A stretch of 64,000 nt of DNA from the NCBI GenBank assembly GCA_026122235.1, contig JAOCZM010000133.1, forward strand, positions 2,852,001-2,916,000, read 5' to 3'. Shown here piece after piece: positions 47,690-60,000 of this stretch (its first letter is position 1; the number at the start of each line of letters is the position of its first letter). The stretch comes from Vinca minor (taxonomy: Eukaryota; Streptophyta; Magnoliopsida; Gentianales; Apocynaceae). The translations under genes were made by a program, and so were the position numbers. The notes below the pieces were generated by a model that ran no database searches, was not told where the DNA came from, and worked only from the letters and a program-made list of their open reading frames with translations.

Positions 47690-50600
47690 CGTGAGGATAC
47701 GTGACCAGGAGAAGGTCAAGGAGAGACCTCAATATGGTATGTATTTTAATCTATCTGCGTTTTCCTGATTTATATTTCGATGTTGATTATTGGTACTGTA
47801 AATAACGATTATTATATTATTTACTGTTTAGGGTTTGTGGTCCCATTTTATTTCAACATTTAGTGTTTGTGGGCCCCTTTTGCCTGCTTTAAAAAATTGG
47901 GGTTTTCTGGATCTGTGCAATAATCTGTACATTTTATTAGGGGTTGTGGTCCCTCTCGCTTTAATTTGATAACTTTATTTAGTTTTTTGTTGTGAAATGG
48001 GTGAATTTACTGGTTTATATGTCTGATTTGGTTTTCAGATCCTAAGTCAAATAAATTTACTTTAAAGGTAAATCACAGTGGTAGATTTCTTCACCCAGAT
48101 AGGCCTAATAAGGAATATGGTGAGGGAAAAGTGGACTACTTTGATCATTGCCATAGTGATACTTTTGGATTAGCTGAACTAAATTTGGTGTGTAATTTAC
48201 TGGGACACAAAAAAGTCACAGATGTGGGGTATTACTAGGATGGGGCCACTGACTGTACTTTCATGCTCCAAATATTGTGTGAAACTGATGTATCCATTAT
48301 GTGTGATAATGGAGTTTGGAGTGGTGAAGTTGAAATATTTGTGATTGTGGACCCCAAGTCCAAAAGAAGGCTTGCAAAGCCACTAAAGGGTCCTATTAAA
48401 AACAAGCCAGGAGGTCAAAAAAATGTTGCTGGAAGTGTTGAAAAAGGTGATGTTGGGCAGAGTAGTGTGGGAGGTATGGGCCACCACAAATCAGTGACCA
48501 TGGATTACAAATCTAAGGGAAATGCTGGTGGGATGTTCAGAATTGAAGATGTGGGTTTGGGGTCACCACCTACGGTTACTAGAGGAAGAGGAAAAAAGGC
48601 TGGGTCAGGTGATAGATAAATCAAATTTTCAAAAGAATGTGTGTCCACTGCTTTGGGTGCTTTTTGGGTTGAGAATTTTAGTCCTTCTCAGAATGTAGGT
48701 AGAGTGGAGGATGAAAGTAGTGGTGAAGATGATGTAGATTTTCAACCTTCTGAATTTGAAGAATCAAGTGAAGTTTCATCCTTCTGTGATTCAGAAAATG
48801 AAATTAGTGAAGGTGAGTTTTTGATATGGGATAGTTGCAAGGAAAACAGAAAATTACCTGTTACTGGGTAACAGAATGAGGGAATTGAGTTTGTGGTTGA
48901 TGATGTTCAGCAAAATGGTGATTCTGATTTCTATGATTCAGATGAGCTTGAAAGTTTGAGTTCTTCTGATGATGAGCTGGGAGAAACTGTAAAAACTAAG
49001 CCTGCTGGAAACAAGGATATTGAGGGAAAGGGGAATGAGGCAAAGGATAATGATGGAAAAGAAACTGAAAAAGGAAAAGAAGATGAAGTATCAATGAGGT
49101 TTAGGCCTTTACTGGACATGAACAATCCAAGGTTCAAGATTGGCATGGTATTCAATACCAAAGATGACCTAAAAGAATCATAAGGCAAAAATGGGAAAGT
49201 TTATCTCTGTAAAATGGTCAAACAGTAAAAGAGTATTGTTTACTTGTTCTGGAAGAAGGTGTAAAATGGATGATTTTTTCTTCTAAGGTGGGCAGTAGTA
49301 CTGACTGGCAGATTAAGAAATTTCATGAGAAGCATAGATGTGGTAGGTTACACAAACCTAAGATAGTGGGACCCAAGTTTCTGGCAAAGAAATATGTGGC
49401 GGATTTCAAAGCAAGTAATGGTCTCAAAGCCAAAGACTTAATTGATAAAGTGTTTACTGATTTCCAAGTAAAAATTTCACATCATACAGCTTACAGAACA
49501 AAGAAAAGGGCAATGGAAATGATTCAAGGCAAAGGCAAATACCATGACCAGTATTCAAGACTATGGGACTACATAGAAGAACTTAGACAATCAGATTCCA
49601 TGAATAATATGGGGATGATGTGTGACATTGATGGAAAGGGAAATGAAATATTTTTAAGGTTCTACATGTGTTTGGGGGCACTCAAAAGGGGTTTCATGAA
49701 AGGATGCGGGAAAGTTATTGGACTTGATGGATGTCACTTGAGAGGGCCACATCCAGGTGTTCTGCTTACTGAAGTTGGACTTGATGCTAACAACTCTTTA
49801 TATCATGTTGCAATAGCTGTAGCAGAAGCTGAGACAAAGGAGACATGGATATGGTTTATAAATGTGTTAAAGGCTGATCTTGGGTTTGAACAACAAGAAA
49901 AATGGACACAGATATCAGATAGACAGGAGGTACAACATTCTTCTTGGTTTTTTACTTAATATCAGTGGGTGATAATATATAGTGTTTACTGATATTTTAC
50001 ATTGTATTTTGTGCAGGGCTTGATTTAAGCAGTTGAATTAGAGCTGCCACTGGTAGAACACAGATTCTGTGTTCGACACTTGCATCGAAACTTTAGAAAG
50101 CACTTTGCTGGAAATGCTTTGAAAGTTCAGCTTTGGGGGTGTGCAACATCTACTCACCCTAACCAATTTTTGGACAACATGGAGAAACTTAAGGTATTGG
50201 ACCCTCTTGTCCATTCTTGGTTGGTTGATGCTTGCAATGCTAAGCACTGGTCAAGGGCCTTCTTTAGGACACACACACAATGTGATTTTCTACTTAATAA
50301 CTTGTGTGAGAGCTTCAATGCTGTGATTTTGCAAGCTAGAAGTAGACCTATATTAGCAATGCTTGAATCAATAAGAACATATTTGATGACTAGACATCAA
50401 ACAAAAAGAGAATGGATCATGAAACAAGACACTCTAATTTGTCCTAAGATTAGTAAATACTTAGAAATGTTGATGTCTAGGGCAAATGGGTACATTCCTA
50501 GGGCTGCAGGTGGACATAAGTATCAGTTAGAAGGGGCATATGGGGGATAAATATCCTGTTGACATAGAACATAGGCAGTGTTCATGTCAAAAATGGCAAC

Positions 50601-51390
50601 TTTGGGGCATACGTTGTGTGCATGCATGTAGTGCCATTATTGCATGTGATGAAGAAGTAGAAATCTATATTAATGAGGTTGATCACTGCTCCACCTTCAA
50701 GAAAACATATGAGGATAGCATTAATCCTATTAGTGGTCCACAATTGTGGCCTAGGACTGGGAAAAAACCAGTTCTTCCACCCAAAAATCTTAAACTCCCT
50801 GGTAGGCCCAAGAAATTAAGAAGGAAAGACCCTTTTGAAAAACCTGCTGGCAGTGGAACAAAAATACTTTCAAGTCATGGAAAGAAGTCAACTTGCAGGA
50901 GGTGCAATTTGGTAGGACACAATGCCAGGAGATGTCCTTTAATGGAAGCTGCAAATTTGGTTGAAGGCTCAACTACTGAAGGTCAAGGAGTTCATCAAGT
51001 ATCAACTCTTTCAATGAATAGTTGTAGTAACTGTCAGGTTTTGGGACATAACAAAAGAGGATGTCCACTTACAAAGAAGAAGGGGAAGGTAAAAAAAGTT
51101 CAAACAATTGATGAAGAGGTAGTAATTTAACTAAAATCTTATATTATTCTTTGTTGTGTTACTAATTGTATACTGTTTTTCAGACTGAATTTGAATTCTA
51201 TGAGGATGAGGAAGCTGTTGTTGCAAGTGATGCTGAAATGTATGTTGCGGATGAGGAAGCTGAAGAGGAACAAATGGAAGATGATGATGATGAGGGAGCT
51301 GCTGATGAAGATGCTCAAGAAGAAGACATGGCAGATGCTGCAAATGAGGAAGAAGATAACCAACTGATTTCACAAGCCATTGATGATTAG
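47690..51390 (+). pseudogene. MULE (mudrA-type) transposase, broken
   Basis: Pieces in order: N-terminal region KFTLKVNHSGRFLHPD (48054), stop at about 48235, then an acidic linker with stops at about 48617 and 48869. The MuDR N-terminal domain (FRPLLDMNNPRFKIGMVF, 49100) follows, with stops at 49182-49265. The catalytic region has KVIGLDGCHLRGPHPG (49710) and WTQISDRQ (49900). A GT-AG intron from 49929 to about 50016 leads to GLI-stop-AVELELPLVEHRFCVRHLH. A one-base shift at about 50535 is followed by the SWIM finger CSCQKWQLWGIRCVHAC (50580) and two zinc knuckles, CRRCNLVGHNARRC and CSNCQVLGHNKRGC. After an intron at 51128-51183 comes an acidic tail (51184-51390). A near-complete transposase with at least six disabling changes. 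Confidence 0.92.
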
Positions 51391-51793
51391 TGTTTTTAGA
51401 CTTTATTTTGCCAGAATTTAGACTATATTTTGGGAACTTTTGCCTTGTTGTTTTGGTCACTTTTGGCTTGTTTAACTGGTCACTCTTTTTGGATGTTATT
51501 GTGGTCACAGTACTCTGTTTGTCAGTTGATATGTATTTTGAATAGACTATTACTGTGGTCACATTACTCTGTTTCTCAGCTTGTTTTTTAACTATAAAAA
51601 TCTAATTTTTGGGTGTCAAAATACTATTTTTCCCAGCTAATCATAAAAAGACTGCAATTTGCTAAATTAAACTGATTCACATTCATTCAATGTCAAGATA
51701 CAAAGACAACCCTTACATTTTAAACAATGAAATGAATACAATGACTAGTAATATTACAACTATAGTATTTCTACCAAACCCATATCCAATCTT

Positions 51794-52137
51794 CTACTTC
51801 TCCTCTAAATTCTTCAATTTCTCATCCTTCACTCGCAATTCTTCTTTCAACATCTCTAGTTCTGAATCTTTAGATTCCAACCTTGCGAAAATCTCCGAAA
51901 TATGACAACTCGAATTACTTGAAGATGGGTTATCAATCCATTGGAAACATAAATCAAACCATAAATTAAGTAATAAATCAATGTCTAAAGAATACTCACA
52001 CGAGATTGAAGGCAACAGATGAATCGCCTTCCAGAGTTATTTTCGGTCCTAGAAGTGTACAAAGCAACAAGCCTTGGGCATCTACAATCATCCCCCATTC
52101 TTGTTCTTTTCCTGCTAGAGCTTGAAAACAAACTCAT
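51794..52137 (-). CDS. GRF-type zinc-finger/coiled-coil protein inside the MULE
   Basis: The minus frame starts MSLFSSSSRKRTRMGDD and continues CRCPRLVALYTSRTENN, then SGRRFICC (52137 to about 52010). This matches the first part of a GRF zinc finger (CxCG...TSxTxxNPGRRFxxC). A second block, FDLCFQWIDN, would give the rest of the finger (gCxFFxWxD), followed by a 30-residue coiled coil rich in Leu, Glu and Lys (to 51797). The two blocks need an intron from a gtgagt donor at about 52009, but no good acceptor is visible, so the copy may be broken. Small GRF proteins of this layout are common in plant genomes. The convergent position inside the TIRs suggests an accessory MULE gene or captured host DNA. 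Confidence 0.6.
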
Positions 52138-52510
52138 AAGAACAATATTCCTTCAAATATGAGTTTTCTAAATTTTGGAATGAGAGAATGAGGAAGATGG
52201 GTCTGATTTGGAAAATTTTGAGATGGAAGATGAAGATTAAACTATTTTACTCACTTAGTGAAATTTAAAGGACCTGGTTTGTTGTAAAGTGAGTAACCCG
52301 TTTTCTAAAGATGGAAAGACATTCTTACCCTTGTCAAAACGACGCAGTTTTGTATGTCGGGGAGTTTTTTGACGGAAATTTAAAAAAAATCCATATCGAG
52401 GTACCCGTAAATTGTTTAAGTCTACAAAAGGTCGAAAACAAAGTTTAAGTCTAAAAAGCGAAAAACAGAAATTGTTTAAGTCTAAAATAGGCAAATCGCT
52501 CTAATTTTAT

Positions 52511-52967
52511 TTGGGTACTCAGAAATGTTTTTGGTTATTTAAATTTGGTATTAATAGTTATTTTGTTTAACAATTGAATACCCCAATTTTTTCTTGATTA
52601 AAATAAATTGAAATGTCTGAAATACCCATGAAAGTACCTCACGTGCATGACACATGCCTATGTTGACGGAAAGTTGACATAAAATTTGACAGAAGTCCTT
52701 TATTGGCAAATTGAAAATACGTAATGAACATTAAAAGGTAAAATTAAACGAAGAAGACTCATATTATAATTTAGAAATACATAAAGGACGAATTGGGACC
52801 TTAGGTCGGTAAATGTGAGATCCGAATTTTGTGCTGAAGAAAGTCAAACAATTGTGCAAGAATGACACAAAATGGCTCGCGGCTTCAGTGCAGAATAAGT
52901 TTTGACCGTCGGATTAAAGTTTTGACAACTGAGAACAATAGAAAAAATTGAGTCCAACTCTCTCAAA
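52511..52967. other. Gene-free stretch, diverged dispersed repeat
   Basis: About 52530-52800 is a diverged relative of 4850-5100. Also, cttcagtgcagaataagttt with gaccgtcggattaaagtttt (about 52885-52930) resembles 8432-8495. Confidence 0.5.
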
Positions 52968-53540
52968 TCTATGATTGGTAGCACATAATTTTCTAAAATT
53001 TTGATTAAAATCGAGATTATTCACCGATCATACCAATTGAAAAATCGTAACATCTGTGATGGTTAGTATATAATTTTGTATAAACTTCAATAAAATCAAT
53101 ATTATTCAAGGGTTGAAATAGTAGAAAAATTCTAGCTCTACGACCCAAAATCTACGATGTTTAGTGCACGATTTTTTTCTTAACTTAACTAAAACTCTAA
53201 ATTATTCACTAGACGCAACAATTGAAAAATCAAAGTCCGGCGGTCCTAATCTTTGAGGCTTAGTAAAAGATTTTGTTTTAACTTGAAAATATTCGAGATT
53301 ATTCACCACCCTCAATGGTAGAAAATTCCAAGTCCGACGACCCTAAGTCTGTGATGGTTATTACACGTTTTTTTTTCTTCTGAACTTCACTAAATTCACA
53401 ATTATTCACCAATTGCAACAATTTAAATAATCGAGCCCGATGACACTAAATATGTGATGATTACTACATGATTTTGTAAAAACTCGATTAATATCAAGAT
53501 TATTCACTGATTGTAAAAATTGAAAAATCCGAGTTTGACA
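52968..53540. repeat. Decayed tandem repeat, about six ~95-bp units
   Basis: Each unit has the order tctgtgatggttag-acacgattttgt-aacttcaataaa-attattcacc-attgaaaaatc-gagtccgacgaccctaa, with heavy divergence. The phrase attattcac/attattcaa recurs about every 95 bp (53032, 53111, 53209, 53302, 53404, 53499). Confidence 0.75.
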
Positions 53541-53637
53541 ACTCTAACAATTCTTTTTTTTTTTTGGTTCCCAACTATACTCGGAGAACTACCAAGTAAA
53601 AGAACAAACCCACTACCCGCCCACCCCTATTCCTTTT

Positions 53638-54757
53638 TGTTAAAACCCACTTCTTCATTTATTCTTTTTCTTTCTCTCTCCTCTCAATATTTTTCAAATC
53701 CACCCAACTCTCTCTACATCATCAGCTGCCGCCGCTGTTGAAAATGTCGTCCTCGTCAACTTTGTTTCCAGACCCAACGTCAAAATAATATCACAACTTA
53801 ACACAATGTAAGTTTTACTTTTTCAAATTTTGAAAAATTTACTTAAAAATAGGTAGATCTAACTCATTATAAAAAACAAAACATATAAATCTTAGTTTGT
53901 GTTAAATGTTATGTAGTTGACTTAAAATTATACTAGATCCGGGTTTTTTTTTGCATAAAAGTACCTAAAATGGACTGAAAATGGAAAAAATTGACAAAGG
54001 GTGGTGGTGCGTGAGGTGCGTTGGCGCATGCGGCGTGGGGAGGTTGGGCGCGTGGGGGCGTGTGGCGACTGCATGCTGACGTCGGATCCCTGTTGAGTTT
54101 TAGAACCATGTAAAATATCATACCACGTCTTATAATAATCATTTTCAGTTTGAGCATAAGCTAGTGCGCCCCAAGTGGTTTTGGAGAAGTCGTCACCTTT
54201 TGCTATTGCAAGTATTGAAACAACATTCTTGTTGACACACTTCCCAATGTGTCTCCTACACAACATGTGTTTGGCTTCATGAAATACCTAAATGCTTGCC
54301 TTAACAAGTTGCATATCTTTATCCGTTACAACAACACCAGAGACTCGGTTGGGATCAAATAATTCCTTAATCATAGCAAGTGCCCAAGCAAAATTATATA
54401 GTTTTTCTTGACGCAAGAATGCGTATGCAGTAGTAAAATTTTTACCGGTGCAGGTAAATCCAATAACAGCAAGTAGAGGCATTTTGTATCTGTAATAATT
54501 TAAATAGGTAAATCTACAAAATCCTAAACAATATAAATAATTACAATACAATATAAATACTTCAAATAAAAAAAATACCTGTTTGTTTTGTAGGTGCTGT
54601 CCATAAGAATAACGTATGGAAAACCCCTAGCAAGTCTTATGGAAAATCGGTGAACGGCGGCGATTTTCGACGGCGGCAGCTGATGGAGAGAGTTGAGAGG
54701 ATTTGAAAAATACTGAGAGGAGAGAGAAATAAAATGAATAAATGAGGGACGGGGTGT
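53638..54757 (-). mobile_element. Second MULE relic with inverted ends and transposase fragment
   Basis: Arms 53638-53748 and about 54645-54757 are inverted copies (cttcatttattctttttctt / tctctctcctctcaatattt / cagctgccgccg). The minus strand between them encodes a MULE transposase core: YVILMDSTYKTNR, intron at about 54581-54498, YKMPLLAVIGFTCTG, FAWALAMIKELF, GVVVTDKDMQLV, a stop, then FHEAKHMLCRRHIGKCV. This type is unlike the transposase at 47.7-51.4 kb. N- and C-termini are missing. Immediately right of it the segmental duplication begins. Confidence 0.75.
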
Positions 54758-54784
54758 TAACAAATTTGAGGGAGGGAGGGGGTG

Positions 54785-55123
54785 TTATCGGTCGTTATTC
54801 CGTCGGTAGTCAATCGTTAACGAAAATAAAATGACGTCGTTTTGTGTCCTTCATTTATTACTATACAAATAAACAACGTTATGTATTCCGTCGGTATTCG
54901 GTCGTTATATTCCGTCGGTATTCGGTCGTTAATATCCGTTGGTATTCGGTCGTTAAGGGTGAACAAAGCGACGGCGTTTCAATTTGGTCAACGGGACCGA
55001 AGTGGCCGACGGATGGGCGACGGAATAACGACCGATTTGTTTTCGGTTTCTATTCGGTCTGTATTCCGTCGTTAAATTTGTGACCGAAAAATTCGGTCGC
55101 TATTTAGCTGTTTTCTTGTAGTG
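54785..55123. mobile_element. CACTA right end (duplicated fragment)
   Basis: It matches 21071-21437 with small indels and ends ttttcttgtagtg followed by attgctcatc, the same flank as copy 1. The left part of the element, including the palindrome, is absent. Confidence 0.92.
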
Positions 55124-55489
55124 ATTGCTCATCAATTTATTTTTCTCAAGTAAACTTTCTTTATGCTTTTAAAGAAACAAAATAAATATGCTCAGTACCT
55201 TAGGCTACATAACCTAACAATATCCCACACGGAGACTGACTCTAATGTAATCATCTCCTCTTCAGCAATCCATAGGTTAGCGAAGCTTATTACACCCCTT
55301 AAATATAACACGTTAGTTATGAGAGTTTAGAAAGAAAGTTTAATCATTTTAAGAAAGTGAATATTGATGTTGGGACAAATTAAAAATATAGAAATAAGAT
55401 ATTCAAGTTGGACCGATTTATTTGAAGGAAAAAGCTATTATGGAGGGTATATGATTCACTTATTTTGTTTTTGTTTTTTTTTATTGCAG

Positions 55490-55883
55490 GTTTCTTTTCC
55501 CAACTTACGGTCCTTACATCTCATTAATATCCAAGCAACAAGGATATTTAGTGAAAACATTCCTAATATCTTCACACGTCTTACAAACCTGAATTTGGAA
55601 AGTTGTAGGGAATTAGAAGAAGTGATTACCGAGGAACATTAAAATATCAAAATTACTCTTTTTCCTCAGTTACGGTACTTAGGACTAAGGAGACTACCAA
55701 AGATGCATAAATTTTGCCATAATAAGGACGATCTCGAACTGACATCACTTAAAGTCGTGGACATTGACGATTGTCCCATGTTGGAGACATTCTCTTTGGG
55801 AAGCCTCCATTTGCCAGTCTTTAAAAGAATTGAAGGGATTATCAGATCCTAACTTTGCTACCAAAATTTTCTTCCATAAAGAG
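55490..55883 (+). pseudogene. LRR exon 5 copy, pseudogenic
   Basis: It is about 98% identical to 22057-22449 and keeps the acceptor (ttattgcag) and donor (gag|gtatga). A stop replaces Lys (gaacattaa, about 55640) and one extra A (ctttaaaagaa, about 55825) shifts the frame. No upstream NLR exons accompany it. Confidence 0.93.
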
Positions 55884-56742
55884 GTATGAACGACTCTTAA
55901 CATTTTCTAGTATACAAATAATTTTTTCGTGGATATTAATATCAATGGATTAATTAAAATTAAAGGACTTGAACCACATGTATATCACTTTATGTACAAT
56001 AAAATCTAAAGCCTATATATGAACTATTATTATAGAGATCGAAAATTTTCTATAGTAATACAATAAGATCTGGAGCACATACTCGCCCACAATCAGAAAG
56101 TCGTAGAGGGACACCTGCAAAACTAAAAATTCCCCTTCCAAAGTAAAAAAAAAATATATTGGGTTGCCTCGCACTCCTCTTCAGGAAGTTTAGAACAAGA
56201 CTGCATTCATGTACTTCTCCTGAACCAGAATTTTTCACCGGTGCTAGAATCCGTTGCCCGTAATTTTTCTATGATTGAAATCCGCTAAAAACAATGTTTA
56301 TGGCTAAAACCCGAAATATGATAATTGTTTATAAATATTTAGTGCATATTACTCATTATTGTTTTTACTGCTAATGATTTTGGTATATTCGATATAACTG
56401 AGGCTGCAATTAAGGTTGCAATTGTTGATTGTCCTAAATAATTTAAGTCTATTAGGGATCGAATTGTTTAATTACTTTTCTCCTGTAAAGTTACCAAGTG
56501 TTTTGGATGTGATAAAGTTGAATTAGCAATTTCAAATGATGGTGGGGGTGAGGAAGAACAGAGAAATTTCTACAACTTTACTATTTTTCTGAGTAGCTTT
56601 ATCTTAGTCACCTCTTAACTTATCTTCCACGTGTTATGCACTCATTAGTGAGTGATTAACATGTAGGATGAATCTAAGTAAGATAAAGTACTTATTTTTT
56701 CTTCTTCCATAAATGTATAGATCTCCTTCCCTGGAGAAAAAA

Positions 56743-57056
56743 TGTTAGAAAATAAACAATAATATTTGGGAGAGAAAACTATATCGAAAAACAATAAAGC
56801 AAGACACAAGAAATTGTTTACCCAATTCGTCAAAGAATTGACTACGTCTAGGGGCGCTACTAAGCCAGGATATTACTATATGTTGAGATACATTATTATG
56901 GTTACATAGATGGCTATTTATAGGAAAATAAAACCCCGAATCCTAATTGGATTCAATTTCCAAAATCCACTTAGCATTAGGATGAGTCATAAGTGGAAGA
57001 GTCCTACTTCTTTCTTAATTCCTAATCCTTGTATTATTAGGCTCCATAACCTAACA
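56743..57056 (-). repeat. Copia 3' LTR (copy 2)
   Basis: 314 bp; about 5 differences from 23314-23630. Confidence 0.93.
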
Positions 57057-60000
57057 ATCTCCCACCTGGAGACTAACTCTAATGTAACCACCTCTTCTTC
57101 AGTAATCCATAGCTGTGTAGTAGCGCCAACCTCCATCTCAAGCTCTAAGGCCAGTTGAAGCCATGCATAGCTTCAACTTCTCTAAGGTCACAACTTTAGT
57201 CAACATATCAGCAGGATTTTCACTTCCTCGAATCTTCATAAGCCGCAAAACCTTCCTCTCCAAGAGATAGCGTATGTAATGATACCTCAACTCAATATGC
57301 TTTGTTCTTGAATGAAATGATGGGTTCTTTGCTAAGAAGATAGCACTCCGACTGTCGTTGTAGAGAACTCTATTTTTCTGCTCCTTCCCCAATTCACGCA
57401 AGAAATTCTGCAACCATACAATCTCTTTACTAGCCTCTGTCACTGCTACATATTCTACTTATGCAGTAGATAAGGCCATGATTTTCTGCAACTTAGAAGT
57501 CCAAGAAATCGATGTACCACGCAAAGTAAATACATACCCGGTTGTACTCCTCCTTCTATCAAGATCACTAGATGCCAAATCTGCATCAACATACCCTGCC
57601 AATTCAACTTTCCTGCCTTCGAAACATAAGGCTCTCTCTGTTGTACCTCTCAAGTATCTAAGAATCCACTTCACCGTTTCCCAATGTTGCTTACCCGGAT
57701 TGCTCATAAACCTGCTAACTTGTCCCACCGCATGTGCAATATTTGGTCTAGTACACACCATAACATACGTTATGCTACCAATTGCTGAAGCATATGGGAT
57801 ATTCTGCATATGAGCACATTCCTCAGCACTCTTAGGTAATTACTTCTTAGATAGTTTGAAGTGATTACCCAACAGAACACTAACTAGTTTCGCGTCCTGC
57901 ATACTGAACCTTTTTAGAACCTTCTTGATATAATTAGCTTGTGACAGATACAACTTTTCTACAGCCTTATCTCGAATAATCTGCATACCCAGTATCTGAT
58001 TAGCCTCTCCAAGGTCCTTCATAGCAAATCGTTCAGACAACTGCCTCTTTAACTTACTCACTTCTCGAGCACTAGAACCTGCTACCAACATGTCATCAAC
58101 ATATAACAACAAAATGATATAACCATCTCCAAACCTCTTGAAGTAGCAACAATGGTCAACCTCGCATCTAATGAAGCCAATCTCAAGCATGAATCCATCA
58201 AACTTCTTATACCACTGTCTCGGAGCCTGTTTCAGACCATACAAGCTCTTCTTCAGTTTACAAACGAGCTCACTGTTACCCTCCGCAATGTATCCTTCTG
58301 GTTGCACCATGTATATTTCTTCCTCCAAATCACCATGAAGAAATGATGTTTTTACATCCATCTGCTCTAACACCAAGTTCTCTGCGACAACTATACTCAA
58401 AACCAATCGAATAGTTGTTAGTTTTACAACAGGAGTAAAAAAATCTGTATAATCAATACCGTATTTCTGCTGAAATCCTTTCACAACCAATCTTGCTTTG
58501 TAACGCTCGCTTGCATCCACCTCCACTTTTATTCTGAAGACCCATTTACAATGCAGTGCCTTTTTTCCCTTTGGGGGCTTAACTAGTTCCCAAGTATCAT
58601 TGGACAATAGTGAATTCATCTCATCGTCCATTGCAAGCTTCTACTTGCCTCTTTGATCACTTGTATAGCCTCTGCATAACACTCAGGTTCACTACTATCA
58701 ATCAACAAAAGATAGTTATTATACCTTGAAGGCGAAAACCTGTCGGGTGGTCCACAATTAGGGTGGATCTCATCATTGTTGGGTTGTTGGAGGTGGAGTT
58801 TGTGTTCTTCCTCAACAACCACTTGATCATTTAGAACAATCTTGCTCCCACCTGAGTTCGAAATATCTAGCTCAACAACTTCGGGTCTCTCATCCCGAGC
58901 CTTTGATGCACCCAACCTATTTTTGTACAATACATGTTAATTGAATATGACATCTCGACTACGAATTACTTTCCGATTTTGCTCATCCCAAAATCTATAA
59001 CCAAATTTGTCACCACCATATTTGATAAACGTACACTTGTAGATTTAGCATCCAACTTGCTTCTATCAGCAACATCAACATGAACATAAGAAACACAACC
59101 AAACACACGAAGAAATTCTAGGTTTACATCTTTACCAGTCCATGCCTCTTCCGGTATGCCATTCTCCAAGGGGGTTGATGGTCCTCTATTAATTAGGAAT
59201 GCAGCAGTGTTAACTGCTTCTGCCCAAAACATCTTTGGCAGTCCATACTTCAACCTCATGCACCTAGCACGTTCATTTAAGGTTATGTTCATACGTTCTG
59301 CAACACCATTCTGTTGAGGAGTTCCTCTCATTGTCTTTTCCATGCGAATACCATTCGCAACACAAAACTGTTTGAACTCACGGAGCTCATACTCTCCACC
59401 ATTGTCGGATCTCAAACACTTCACTTTTAGACCTGTTTCAGTTTCTACCAAGGCTTTCCACGTCTTAAAGGTACTAAAAGCATCATATTTATTTGTCAGA
59501 AAATAGACCCATACCTTTCTTGTGGAGTCATCAATGAAGGTCATGTAATATGACGCACCACCAAGATGTCACCGGTGCTGGTCCCCATAAGTCACTATGT
59601 ACCAACTCTAACTTATGGCTTTTCAAAGTTCTGCCACCCTTCGAAAAACTCACCATTTTCTGTTCCCGAAAACACAATCCTCACATAAACCGACTTTAAC
59701 AGTCTTGAGGTTTGGCAGTTTACCCTTTGAACACAGCACTTTCATCCCTTTCTCACTCACGTGGCCAAGACGACTAAGCCATAAATCTGTATCACTAATT
59801 GCACCTGCAAGAGCAATACTTTCATGAGTGTTATTCGTCAAATACAACGTACCTTCCTTATTTCCTCGAGCTACTACCATAGCTCCTTTGGTTATCTTCC
59901 AAGAACCATCGCCGAATGTAAAATAATAACCGTCATAATCCAATTGTCCAACAGAAAGCAAGTTCCTCGTTAACCTAGAAACATATTTGACATTACTTAG

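Larger units (their letters stand above)
47279..52501 (+). mobile_element. Mutator-like element (MULE) with long TIRs and two genes
   Basis: The terminal inverted repeats 47279-47420 and 52361-52501 both begin gagcga(a/t)ttgcctatttt and are about 90% alike over ~140 bp. They are flanked by a perfect 9-bp duplication, taattttat (47270-47278 and 52502-52510), the Mutator signature. Inside are a plus-strand mudrA-type transposase and, converging on it, a minus-strand GRF-zinc-finger frame. The borders are complete but the transposase has several stops, so this copy cannot move by itself. Confidence 0.95.

Noticed and set aside
51131..51562. His/Pro-rich or strongly hydrophobic minus-strand frames opposite the MULE acidic tail
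   Set aside because: They are antisense readings of the GAT/GAA-rich acidic-tail exon.
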